DNA of 64,000 nt from JBBSEX01 sp038239345 (GTDB lineage: Bacteria > Acidobacteriota > Terriglobia > Bryobacterales > Bryobacteraceae), in assembly GCA_038239345.1 (NCBI GenBank), contig JBBSEX010000016.1, positions 1 to 64,000 on the forward strand. The letters are read 5' to 3'. Shown one piece after another: positions 8,506-17,561 of this stretch. Every line of letters begins with the position of its first letter. The stretch's first letter is position 1. The translations under genes were made by a program, and so were the position numbers. The notes under the pieces were generated by a model. The model was not told the DNA's origin. It saw only the letters and a program-made list of their open reading frames with translations, and made no database searches.

Positions 8506-10273
8506 CGATCATGCGCCCGGCGATTCTCCGTCTGATGGCAACAACGTTTACCGGTTCATATTTCGAAAACCGCTTCAGCACCGCGAGATTCGTGCGCAGC
8601 CCGTCTCCGTCGGACGAGGCCGCAAGGACCGTACGCGCGGTCGACTCGATCAAGTCCATCGATTCGCGCACGAAGACCTGGGTCATCTCCGTGGCGTTGT
8701 CGGCATTCTTCCCCGATGCCGAGATTTTCCGCGCGCGCAAGCAGGAAGACTCCATCGCGAAGGTGTTCATCAGAATGTCCGTGATCCCCGCCATGATTTC
8801 CTGCTGCTCTTCCAGCGCCGTCATGAATTTCTGAAACGCTACACCAAGTGTCAGTAGCCCGATCTTCTTGGCATTGGCGATCAACTTCGTTTCCTCAGCC
8901 AACGGGCCGCTGGCGCTATCGGTGGAAAGAGTGGGACCCGACAGCAACTCGCTCTGCAGTTTCTTAACGGCTTCGACAAGCGGCAACTGTCCGCGCTGCG
9001 CCCGTTTCAACATCATGCCGGTTGCCAGTAGGCGATTAATCTCGTTTGTCCCTTCGAAAATGCGATTTACGCGCGAGTCACGGTATGCATGCTCCACGGC
9101 GTAATCCTGATGAAAGCCATAGCCGCCGTGAATCTGCACACCTTCATCGACGACATAGTCGAGCATTTCCGATGCGAACACTTTGATGTATGAGCATTCC
9201 ACCGCGAATTCCTCCACCGCTTTCAACATCGTTGCGGCGGCATCCGGCTTCTCCCACGAAAACTCCTGCAGCTCGGCGTCGATTAAGCCAACCACGCGGT
9301 ACGATGTGCTTTCCGTGGCATAAATCTTGATCGCCATCTCAGCCAGCTTGTGTTGGATCATCCCGAAATCGGCGATGGATTTTCCGAAGGCCTTGCGTTC
9401 CTTGGCGTAGCGAATGCTGGTGTTCAACACATCCTTGGCGCCACCGATCGCAAAGGGACCCAGCTTCAGGCGGCCCAAATTCAAAATGTTGAACGCAATA
9501 ATATGACCGCGTCCCACTTCACCCAGAACATTCTCCACCGGCACCTGAACGTTATCCAGATAGATGGCCGTCGTGGAACTGCCCTTAATCCCCATCTTCT
9601 TTTCTTCAGCGCCGGGGTTGACTCCGGGATAAGCGCGTTCCACCAGAAACGCCGTGAACTTATCGCCACCCACTTTGGCGAACACGGTATAAAGGTCCGC
9701 AAACCCGCCATTGGTGATCCACATCTTTTGGCCATTCAAGATATAGTGCTTGCCATCGGGTGTGAGATCGGCGCGAGTGCGGGCGGCCAGTGAATCCGAT
9801 CCAGCCTGCGGTTCGCTCAAGCAATAGGCCGCCACCATCTCAGCCGACGCCAGCTTCGGTAGATACTTCTTCTTCTGTTCTTCATTCCCGAACATCAGCA
9901 AGGGAAGGGTTCCGATGCCCGTATGCGCGCCATGCCATGCGGAGTACGAGCCTTCCCGCGACACACCTTCGGCGACGATCATGGCCGACGTGAGATCCAT
10001 TTCCATGCCGCCGAAACGTTCCGGAATCACAACGCCGGTCAATCCGAGTTCAGCCGACTTCTTCAGAATGCCCACGGCAACCTGATGCTGCTGGTGTCGA
10101 ATCTCTTCGACATGCGGCGCCACTTCCTTATTCCAGAATTCTTCCGTGGTCCGCGCGATGGCGCGATGTTCGGCGGTGAAATCTTCGGGAGTAAATATTT
10201 CCTCGGGCTGCCGCGTCTCCAGTAAGAAGGCGCCGCCTTTAGATTTTGCGATCGCGTGTGAAATTGTAGCCAT
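8483..10273 (-). CDS. fadE: Acyl-CoA dehydrogenase (long form, FadE type)
   Basis: This 596-residue flavoprotein catalyses the first step of beta-oxidation, acyl-CoA to trans-2-enoyl-CoA. Visible motifs are AYCLSEPQAGSD (flavin/substrate contact), MWITNGG, and FEGTNEINR, which corresponds to the catalytic glutamate loop. The length, with an extra C-terminal helical domain of about 200 residues beyond the standard 380-residue core, matches Bacillus subtilis FadE rather than short- or medium-chain enzymes. It is third in the tight minus-strand operon fadN-fadA-fadE, 26 bases after the thiolase. Electrons would pass to an electron-transfer flavoprotein that is not in this window. Confidence 0.93.
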   Translation of the reverse strand: MATISHAIAKSKGGAFLLETRQPEEIFTPEDFTAEHRAIARTTEEFWNKEVAPHVEEIRHQQHQVAVGILKKSAELGLTGVVIPERFGGMEMDLTSAMIVAEGVSREGSYSAWHGAHTGIGTLPLLMFGNEEQKKKYLPKLASAEMVAAYCLSEPQAGSDSLAARTRADLTPDGKHYILNGQKMWITNGGFADLYTVFAKVGGDKFTAFLVERAYPGVNPGAEEKKMGIKGSSTTAIYLDNVQVPVENVLGEVGRGHIIAFNILNLGRLKLGPFAIGGAKDVLNTSIRYAKERKAFGKSIADFGMIQHKLAEMAIKIYATESTSYRVVGLIDAELQEFSWEKPDAAATMLKAVEEFAVECSYIKVFASEMLDYVVDEGVQIHGGYGFHQDYAVEHAYRDSRVNRIFEGTNEINRLLATGMMLKRAQRGQLPLVEAVKKLQSELLSGPTLSTDSASGPLAEETKLIANAKKIGLLTLGVAFQKFMTALEEQQEIMAGITDILMNTFAMESSCLRARKISASGKNADNATEMTQVFVRESMDLIESTARTVLAASSDGDGLRTNLAVLKRFSKYEPVNVVAIRRRIAGRMIDGGKYSV

Positions 10274-10299
10274 AATTGCCTCGATTTAAAATCCGCTTT

Positions 10300-11475
10300 T
10301 TACAGTAATTCAAAAATTCCAGCAGCACCTTGACCGCCGCCAATGCACATCGTGACCATGCCATATTTCACATCGCGGCGCCGCATTTCGCGAAGAATAG
10401 ACGCCGTGAGTTTGGCCCCAGTACAGCCCAGGGGATGGCCCAGCGCGATAGCTCCACCATTCACGTTCAACGTGTCCATGTTTAAGCCGGCATGACGAGC
10501 CACCGCCAGTGCCTGTACCGCGAAAGCTTCGTTCAGCTCAATCAATCCGATGTCTTCAATCTTCAGCCCCGCCAGCGCTAGTGCTTTCGGGATTGCCACC
10601 ACTGGACCGATGCCCATGATTTCCGGCGGCACACCGGCAACCGCGAAACTCACGAAACGCGCCATCGGCTTCAGCCCCAGCTCCTTCGCCTTGACCGCCG
10701 ACATTACTAAAGCCGCAGCCGCGCCATCGCTGGTTTGAGAAGAGTTCCCGGCGGTAACAGTGCCCTGCGCGTGAAACACGGGCTTCAGTTTGGCCAACGC
10801 TTCCAGCGACGTGTCGGCCCGTGGACCTTCGTCCTTGCGCAGCGTGGTGCGTTGTGTCTTCGGTTTGCCGTTGTCAAGCGAAGTTACGTCGATGTGGACG
10901 GGCACCAACTCTTCGTCAAACTTTCCTTCCGCTTGCGCCCGCAATGCATTTTGATGGCTGCGATAAGAGAACTGATCTTGATCCTCCCGCGAGACGCCGT
11001 ACTTATGTTGTACTTCCTCCGCGGTCAAGCCCATGCCCATGTAAATCGCCGGGATGTGATCCACCATCCAAGGATTAGGCGCAAACTTATGCCCGGACAT
11101 CGGCAGCAAGCTCATCGACTCCGCCCCGCCGGCGATGATCATGTGCGCCCCACCGGAACGGATGCGGTCCGCCGCCATCGCTATCGCTTGCAGACCCGAG
11201 GAACAGAAGCGATTGATGGTCACGCCAGGAACCGCGTCGGGTAAGCCGGAACGTAATGCCGCTACCCGCGCCATGTTCATTCCCGATTCCGCTTCGGGAT
11301 TCGCGCAACCCAAAATCACGTCGTCGATCTCATCTTTTGGAACTTGCGGATACTTGCCTAACAGGCTTTGAATTACCGTTGCCGCCAGATCGTCAGGCCG
11401 CGAATTTCGTAGCGACCCGCGACCCGACTTTCCTACGGGCGTGCGCAAACAATCGACAATGACTGCTTCATGCAT
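10300..11475 (-). CDS. fadA: Acetyl-CoA acyltransferase (thiolase)
   Basis: This 391-residue thiolase performs the last step of beta-oxidation, cleaving 3-ketoacyl-CoA with CoA to give acetyl-CoA and a shortened acyl-CoA. The nucleophilic Cys91 sits in NRFCSSGLQAIAMAA. The C-terminal active-site motifs are GGAIALGHPLGCTGAK (histidine) and MCIGGGQGAAGIFE (second cysteine), all intact. Full family length. It lies 14 bases after fadN and 26 bases before fadE in the same operon. Position and length favour a degradative thiolase rather than a biosynthetic acetoacetyl-CoA thiolase, though sequence alone does not separate them completely. Confidence 0.94.
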   Translation of the reverse strand: MHEAVIVDCLRTPVGKSGRGSLRNSRPDDLAATVIQSLLGKYPQVPKDEIDDVILGCANPEAESGMNMARVAALRSGLPDAVPGVTINRFCSSGLQAIAMAADRIRSGGAHMIIAGGAESMSLLPMSGHKFAPNPWMVDHIPAIYMGMGLTAEEVQHKYGVSREDQDQFSYRSHQNALRAQAEGKFDEELVPVHIDVTSLDNGKPKTQRTTLRKDEGPRADTSLEALAKLKPVFHAQGTVTAGNSSQTSDGAAAALVMSAVKAKELGLKPMARFVSFAVAGVPPEIMGIGPVVAIPKALALAGLKIEDIGLIELNEAFAVQALAVARHAGLNMDTLNVNGGAIALGHPLGCTGAKLTASILREMRRRDVKYGMVTMCIGGGQGAAGIFELL

Positions 11476-11489
11476 AGTTTTCTCCCACT

Positions 11490-13817
11490 CTAATTTCTAA
11501 GCGGCTTACCGGTCTTCAGCATATACTGCATGCGCTCTTGCGTCTTCGGATTTCCACATAGGCTGAGAAAGGCTTCGCGTTCCAGGTCCAATAGATATTG
11601 CTCGGAAACCAACGGCTCGCCGCTGAGAGCGCCGCCGCTCAATACATATGCCAACTTGTCCGCGATAGCCACGTCGTATTCGGAAATGTAGCCGCCCTTA
11701 AGCGCCGACCACGCGCCCAACTTCAGCATCGCCACGGCGTTCTCACCGCCCACCTTGATGTTGGTGCGGGGAGATCCGGGATTGTAATCGCTTACAAGCG
11801 ATAGCGCTAATGTTTTCGCATCGCCAATCAGACGTTCCGGATTCATCGACACGCCATCCGACGCCTTGAGAAAGCCCATTTGGCGAGCCTCTTCGGCGCT
11901 TGTGGAAACCTTGGCAAAGCCAATCAGTTCAAATGCTTTTCGCGCGTCGCCCAGACGGATCACCATTTCCTTACAGCCGCCGGCACCCGGAATCAGGCCG
12001 ACGCCAACCTCCACCAGACCCATGTAGGTCTCGGCCGATGCTTGTGCGCGCGCGCAGTGCATCACAAGTTCTGCGCCCCCGCCAAGAGTGCGCGAGAAAG
12101 GTGCCGCCACAACGGGTTTCGGAGCATATTTCAGGGCCATCATCGCTTGCTGCATCCGATGAATAGCGGAGCTTAAGTCGTCCCAATCGCCTTCCTGCGC
12201 CGCAAGCAGAACCAGCATCAGATTCGCCCCGACACTGAAATTCTCCCCTTGATTGGCTATGACGAGCGCAGCGAAGTTCTTCGAGAGTTCGTCCAGGCCG
12301 GCATGAATCATCTGGCCGGTATCCTCGCCAATGGAGTTCATCTTGCTATGAAATTCCACGCACAGAACACCGTCCCCAAGATCAATCAGCGAAGCTCCCG
12401 CATTCTTTTTCACGACGCCGCGGGCGCGCGTGATATCGGATAAAACAACGATGCCCGGGCGTGGTTCCAGATCGCGATACTCTGTTCCCGCCAGATCGAA
12501 GTATTGCGTGTGGGGTTGGCCGTCTCGGTCGGCGAAGCGATACAACGACTTCGCTCCGTTTGCCCGCATCTTCTCAATACTCGGGGGCATCTGGCGCTTC
12601 TCCGCGTCCAGCCGTTCAACAACATAATCGAACCCGAGCGCGTCCCACAGCTCAAACGGCCCCAGCTTATTGGCGTAACCCCATCGCATGGCGTTATCGA
12701 CTTCGACGATGCGATCGGAGATCTCGGGAATGCGCTCGGCGGAGTAAATGAACAGATCGCTATAGAGCTTCCAAAGAAAGGTGCCGACTCGATCCGTACC
12801 GCGAACCAGCGTCCGCAGGCGCTCTGGCAGATTCTCGATTCCCTTCGCCGCTTCGGCCGCTGGAAAGCGAACCTTGGCCGCCGGATGATACTCCAGCGTT
12901 TTCCAATCGATGGCCCAAATATCACGGTCCTTACCAACGCGCTTGAAAAAGCCCTGGCCGGATTTCTCGCCCAGCCATCCTTGGGCCATCATCTTGGTAT
13001 GGAACTCCGGCATCAGGAAGCGCTCACGCCACGGATCGTCGGGAACGGCGTCGTATAGATTTTTCCCTACAAAGGCCCATACATCCAGGCCAACGATATC
13101 GAGCAGACGAAAACTGGCGCTGTTTGGAAGACCAATCAGTGGACCGGTTAGCGCGTCGATTTCTTCGATGGTGTAGTCGCCTTCCACCATGGTTTTTTGG
13201 ACTGTGGCGCCGAAGAAACTGCCGATGCGATTCGCGATGAAATTCGGAGTGTCCTTGCAAGGAACAATTCCCTTACCCAGACGGCGATCGGAGAATTCAG
13301 AGACGAACGCTAAGACAGCCGGATCCGTGTCGGCGCCGGGGATCACCTCCAGCAGGTGCAGATAACGCGGCGGATTGAAGAAGTGCGTCCCCAGAAAATT
13401 GCGGCGGAAACTTTCAGGAAATCCCGCTGATATTTGATTCAGAGGAATGCCGCTGGTGTTGGTGGAAACGATGGAATCGGGCTTGCGGACCTCATCGACC
13501 CGTGCCCAGAGATCGCGCTTGATGGCGAGATTTTCCGTTACCGCTTCGATAATCCAGTCACATTGCGCGATAGAAGAAAGATGATCCTCGAAATTGCCGG
13601 GGGTCACCAGCGGCATAGCCGACTCCGTAAAGAACCCACCGGGCCGCGATTTATAAGCGGCTTCGATTCCCTTCACGGCAGCCACATTGCGGTTGGGCTG
13701 ATTGGGAATAACGATATCCAGCAAAAGAGCGGGGACGCCGGCATTGGCAAAGTGGGCGGCAATCCGCGCGCCCATAGTCCCGGCCCCGAGTACGGCCACA
13801 CTACGGAGTGTTCTCAT
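11490..13817 (-). CDS. fadN: 3-hydroxyacyl-CoA dehydrogenase / enoyl-CoA hydratase (FadN type)
   Basis: This 775-residue bifunctional beta-oxidation enzyme has the dehydrogenase domain first and the hydratase domain last, the FadN order rather than the FadB/FadJ order. The N-terminal NAD-binding motif is VLGAGTMGARIAAHFANAG (residues 9-27). The dehydrogenase linker and helical domains follow (THFFNPPRYLHLLEV; DIVGLDVWAFV). The C-terminal crotonase domain carries GGGAELVMHCARAQAS and GLIPGAGGCKEM. It is first in the fad operon; the 200-base upstream region is shared with the divergent NHL gene and shows a CAGGAA ribosome binding site before the ATG. I saw no clear FadR-type operator. Confidence 0.94.
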   Translation of the reverse strand: MRTLRSVAVLGAGTMGARIAAHFANAGVPALLLDIVIPNQPNRNVAAVKGIEAAYKSRPGGFFTESAMPLVTPGNFEDHLSSIAQCDWIIEAVTENLAIKRDLWARVDEVRKPDSIVSTNTSGIPLNQISAGFPESFRRNFLGTHFFNPPRYLHLLEVIPGADTDPAVLAFVSEFSDRRLGKGIVPCKDTPNFIANRIGSFFGATVQKTMVEGDYTIEEIDALTGPLIGLPNSASFRLLDIVGLDVWAFVGKNLYDAVPDDPWRERFLMPEFHTKMMAQGWLGEKSGQGFFKRVGKDRDIWAIDWKTLEYHPAAKVRFPAAEAAKGIENLPERLRTLVRGTDRVGTFLWKLYSDLFIYSAERIPEISDRIVEVDNAMRWGYANKLGPFELWDALGFDYVVERLDAEKRQMPPSIEKMRANGAKSLYRFADRDGQPHTQYFDLAGTEYRDLEPRPGIVVLSDITRARGVVKKNAGASLIDLGDGVLCVEFHSKMNSIGEDTGQMIHAGLDELSKNFAALVIANQGENFSVGANLMLVLLAAQEGDWDDLSSAIHRMQQAMMALKYAPKPVVAAPFSRTLGGGAELVMHCARAQASAETYMGLVEVGVGLIPGAGGCKEMVIRLGDARKAFELIGFAKVSTSAEEARQMGFLKASDGVSMNPERLIGDAKTLALSLVSDYNPGSPRTNIKVGGENAVAMLKLGAWSALKGGYISEYDVAIADKLAYVLSGGALSGEPLVSEQYLLDLEREAFLSLCGNPKTQERMQYMLKTGKPLRN

Positions 13818-14004
13818 TCAGTCTTTGGGTTCCTGTGTGGAGTGTATCGCATCTGGCGGGGATGGGGATGGTACAGAGGCGATTACAAATTGCGTCTTTA
13901 TCCTGGTGGAAATGGTCGCAACGCGTCTCCGATTGGTGTTCGATTATTCGGTAGATTCATTGAATTTTAGCCCTTCTGCCAGAAATCACCCACTCTTGGT
14001 GCGG

Positions 14005-14021
14005 TAGAATCCAATGGCATG
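14005..14021 (+). promoter_or_regulatory. Possible -10 element immediately upstream of NHL gene 1
   Basis: TAGAAT at 14005-14010 resembles a sigma-70 -10 hexamer and ends only 8 bases before the ATG at 14019. No Shine-Dalgarno sequence lies between. If functional, the transcript would start at or just before the start codon and be leaderless or nearly so. The expected -35 position (about 13982-13987) has no recognisable TTGACA-like sequence, so the call is weak. Confidence 0.25.
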
Positions 14022-17000
14022 GATTTCTCGCGTATTCGGGCCTTTATTTTTGTAATCTTGTCAGCGCCGCTGTGCGCCCAACCGTTTATTAACGAGTATG
14101 CCGGGCGCTGGCCGCTGACGGGCCTCGCGACTTCAGTTTCGCTCAACTCTCCCAATGCAATTGCTGCGGACGCAAGTGGAAATCTTTACATTTGCAGCTG
14201 GGCGGGTAACCTTATCTTTAAAGTAACTCCGTTCGGTCAGCTCTCTATAGTGGCAGTTGGAGATTTTTCGATTCCTGCAAGCGGCAACGGTCCAGTGCCG
14301 GTGCTCGGTCCACAATTGGGGGGCTCCCTTATCGCGGCGGGCACAAATGGAGACATTTATATAGCTGATAATTCCGGTTTGCGTATTCGCCGGATTTTAG
14401 GCGGAGTGGTGACAACCATAGCCGATGGCGGACCGGGTTTCTCGGGTGATGGTGGACCTGCGATTGATGCAAGCTTCACCGCCATCACGGCCTTGGCGGT
14501 AGACACTAACGGAAGCCTGCTGATCGCTGACGGATCTCGAATCCGAAAAATCACGGGTTCCACCATCTCGACCATCGCGGGTACGGGGAATCCCGGGTTC
14601 GGTGGCGATAATGGGCCCGCGCTAGCGGCGCAGTTCGGTTTGGTGGACGGATTGGCCGTTGGAAGTAGCGGTGAGATCTTTTTTTCAGACGACACAAATA
14701 AGCGCGTTCGTAGGATTGTCGGGGGAATTATGATGCCATTCGCTGGCAACGGCGGGACAGGATCAACCGGTGATGGGGGTCCAGCGGCGGAGGCGGAGCT
14801 AGCGCCCGGGTCTCTAGCCGTCGACGCGGCCGGAAATGTATACATCGCCGACGCATTTCACGGCACACTTCGGAAAGTGGCGGGCGGTGTCATTTCCACT
14901 GTTGCCGGCTCAACGGACAGTGCTCCCGTCCATCCGAGATCCCTTGCGTTGGACGGTAGCGGCGCCTTGTATGTTTCCGACCTCGGTGCCAACGTCGTCT
15001 ACCGCTTTTCCAAGGGCATTAGGTCTGTTGCAGCGGGGAACGGCAGGATGAACTTTAACAGCGATGGCATTGTAGCGACGAATAGCGTGCTGAGCGCGCC
15101 GCAGGCAGTTGTTGTTGACAGTCTACGAAACTTGTATATCAGCGACACTGGCAACCATTCCATTCGCAAGGTGGCCGCCACGGGCATCATCACCACTCTT
15201 CAAGGTCGAATCAATGATCCATATCCTTACTTCCCCCACTTTCTGGCGATTGATAAGGCAGACAACTTATACGTTGCGAGCTTCCCTGGTCAGGTACTGA
15301 AGTACCGAGACGGATCGTTCACAATATTTGCCGGCACAGGGATAGAAGGGTTTAGTGGCGACGGCGGTCCAGCAATCAATTCCACTCTGGGCTACATAGA
15401 TGCGTTGACCGCAGGCGATTCGGGAGTCCTGTATATCGCCGAGTCGGGAGGAAGAATTCGACGGGTTGCAGCGGGAATTATAACGACCGTGGCTGGCAAC
15501 GGAACTTTTCGCGCGATCGATGCCCCGTGTGAGTCGGGGCCTGCAACGGCAGCATCGATAGGAGTCGTCCAAGGCCTGACGCTCGATCAGGAAGGCTCTC
15601 TCTTGATAAGCGATTCAGGTTGCCTTCACAAGCTTGTCGCAAATACCTTGACAATTCAGGCGACCCTTCCAGGGTGGATTTTAGCTATCGCGATGGCTCC
15701 GTCCGGTACTCTCTATGCGGTGGCAGGCCTTAATACGATTGTGAAGGTAGAAGGAAATCAGCTAATTCCTTTTGCGGGTACTGGCGCCTATGGTCTGGAG
15801 GGAGATGGTGGTCCGGCGCTTTCCGCAAGTCTCGTTTACCCAGCATCTTTAGCGGTAGACCGCGATGGAAAATTGTTTTTGGCGGAACCGGGCGTGAATC
15901 GCGTCCGAGTAATATCGGATACTCCGCCCATAGCGGTGACGGTGAATACTTCTCCCGCAAATCTTCCATTTTCCGTTGACGGCGTCAGTTATCCGTCGGC
16001 GCAGACTTTCAGTTGGTTCCCAGGGATTCAGCATACGTTGAGTGTTGCATCTCCGACCGCCGGTGGGTCGACGTACGCCTATTTATTTAGAAACTGGACT
16101 GATGGAGGTGCAGCGGAACACCCCATTCCTTCGCCAGGAGTGCCTTTCACCTATACGGCCACATTCACCAAGACTCCGACGCTGGCGGTAAATCGGTCTA
16201 ACGTGGAGTTTGGAGTTGCTGGATCGATCGTTACTAGCCCGCAGGTAGTTACGGTTTCGACGGCTCCGGGTGTAGCCTGGTCGGTAAGTGCGGCACCTGG
16301 AAATATAAGAGTCTCACCGGCGACAGGCATCGGCCCCGGTTCGTTCACGATATCGGTGGTTTCAGGTCCGTCTGGTCGCGTCGACGTTTCGGCTGTTGGA
16401 GTAGCCTTTTCGCCGCAGCTGATCTCGGTGGCTATCGTGCCTGCGCCGAAGTCTAGTGCGCCATTTGGTATCCTCGACACTCCCGTGGATCAGGCAACGG
16501 TGGTAGGCCCGATTCCAGTCACCGGGTGGGCGCTGGATCAGGTCGAAGTTTCCAAGGTGACTATCTGGCGCGATCCGGTGCAGGGTGAAAAGCCCACAGG
16601 AAATGGCTTGATCTATATCGGCGATGCGGTATTCACCGCCGATGCGCGGCCCGATGTCGCGGCGGCGTATCCCAATTATCCGTTGAATTATCGCGGCGGT
16701 TGGGGATTGCAGGTTCTCACCAATGTATTGCCCAATGCAGATGGATCGGCGGGCAACGGTAATGGCATTTACAAATTGCACGCAATTGCCGAGAATAATC
16801 AGGGATTGGTGGCGGAAGTCGGAAAGAAAACAATTACGGTAGCGAATGCGACCTCCACCAAGCCCTTCGGCACCATCGATACGCCCTCGCAAGGTGGCGT
16901 GGCATCCGGCGCTTCTTACGTCAATTTTGGCTGGGCTTTAACGCCGCCGCCGAATCAGATTCCGCTCGATGGCTCGACGATCGATGTGTACGTAGATGGC

Positions 17001-17549
17001 CAGAACCTGGGCCATCCCACTTACAACCAATACCGGTCGGACATCGCGGCTACGTTTCCGGGATATCTAAACACAAACGGAGGCGTTGGCTATTTCCGCT
17101 TCGATACGACAGGGATGCTTAATGGCCAACACTCCATCGGATGGACGGTGGTGGATAATGGCGGGCGCATTGAAGGCATTGGCAGCCGCGTATTTGACGT
17201 GCTTAATCCGGGTGCGCCTGCCGCGGCCACGCTGCCATCGGTCGGCAGTTTGAATCAGCCGGTTACTTATCGCTTGGGGTTCGGGCGCGATGCTGCGCCG
17301 CGAGAATTTCATCCCGGCGAAACCATCGGGCTGGAACAACTCGGCCGCCTGGAATTACATCTCGGACCCGGCGCCTCTGCCAGCAAGTTGCCCATAGGGG
17401 CAAAGCTGGACGCCATCACGGGCATTTTCTACTGGCAGCCACCCGCGAGCTTTCTAGGCAAGCACGAATTGCGATTCACGCGCCAATTCGCCGACGGAAC
17501 GCAAGAGGCGGTTCCGGTGAAAGTTCAAATTGGCGGCGTCCGCGAATAA
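14019..17549 (+). CDS. Secreted NHL-repeat protein, paralog 1
   Basis: The protein has 1176 residues. A signal peptide (about residues 1-23, cleavage after LCA) is followed by roughly 620 residues of NHL-type beta-propeller repeats. Repeat units read as IRRI/IRKI...TTIAGTG...GFSGDGGPA...ALAVD..GNLYIAD, about a dozen in all, enough for two propellers. Then comes a 'NTSPANLPFSVDG' beta domain, a BACON-like beta-sandwich (LAVNRSNVEFGVAG onward), two Ig-like domains beginning PFGILDTP and PFGTIDTP, and a C-terminal domain ending FLGKHELRF. No catalytic motif is visible, so it is probably an extracellular binding or adhesion protein. It is the first of three tandem paralogs; the next starts 12 bases after its stop. 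Confidence 0.85.
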   Translation: MDFSRIRAFIFVILSAPLCAQPFINEYAGRWPLTGLATSVSLNSPNAIAADASGNLYICSWAGNLIFKVTPFGQLSIVAVGDFSIPASGNGPVPVLGPQLGGSLIAAGTNGDIYIADNSGLRIRRILGGVVTTIADGGPGFSGDGGPAIDASFTAITALAVDTNGSLLIADGSRIRKITGSTISTIAGTGNPGFGGDNGPALAAQFGLVDGLAVGSSGEIFFSDDTNKRVRRIVGGIMMPFAGNGGTGSTGDGGPAAEAELAPGSLAVDAAGNVYIADAFHGTLRKVAGGVISTVAGSTDSAPVHPRSLALDGSGALYVSDLGANVVYRFSKGIRSVAAGNGRMNFNSDGIVATNSVLSAPQAVVVDSLRNLYISDTGNHSIRKVAATGIITTLQGRINDPYPYFPHFLAIDKADNLYVASFPGQVLKYRDGSFTIFAGTGIEGFSGDGGPAINSTLGYIDALTAGDSGVLYIAESGGRIRRVAAGIITTVAGNGTFRAIDAPCESGPATAASIGVVQGLTLDQEGSLLISDSGCLHKLVANTLTIQATLPGWILAIAMAPSGTLYAVAGLNTIVKVEGNQLIPFAGTGAYGLEGDGGPALSASLVYPASLAVDRDGKLFLAEPGVNRVRVISDTPPIAVTVNTSPANLPFSVDGVSYPSAQTFSWFPGIQHTLSVASPTAGGSTYAYLFRNWTDGGAAEHPIPSPGVPFTYTATFTKTPTLAVNRSNVEFGVAGSIVTSPQVVTVSTAPGVAWSVSAAPGNIRVSPATGIGPGSFTISVVSGPSGRVDVSAVGVAFSPQLISVAIVPAPKSSAPFGILDTPVDQATVVGPIPVTGWALDQVEVSKVTIWRDPVQGEKPTGNGLIYIGDAVFTADARPDVAAAYPNYPLNYRGGWGLQVLTNVLPNADGSAGNGNGIYKLHAIAENNQGLVAEVGKKTITVANATSTKPFGTIDTPSQGGVASGASYVNFGWALTPPPNQIPLDGSTIDVYVDGQNLGHPTYNQYRSDIAATFPGYLNTNGGVGYFRFDTTGMLNGQHSIGWTVVDNGGRIEGIGSRVFDVLNPGAPAAATLPSVGSLNQPVTYRLGFGRDAAPREFHPGETIGLEQLGRLELHLGPGASASKLPIGAKLDAITGIFYWQPPASFLGKHELRFTRQFADGTQEAVPVKVQIGGVRE

Positions 17550-17561
17550 CTCAACATTACA

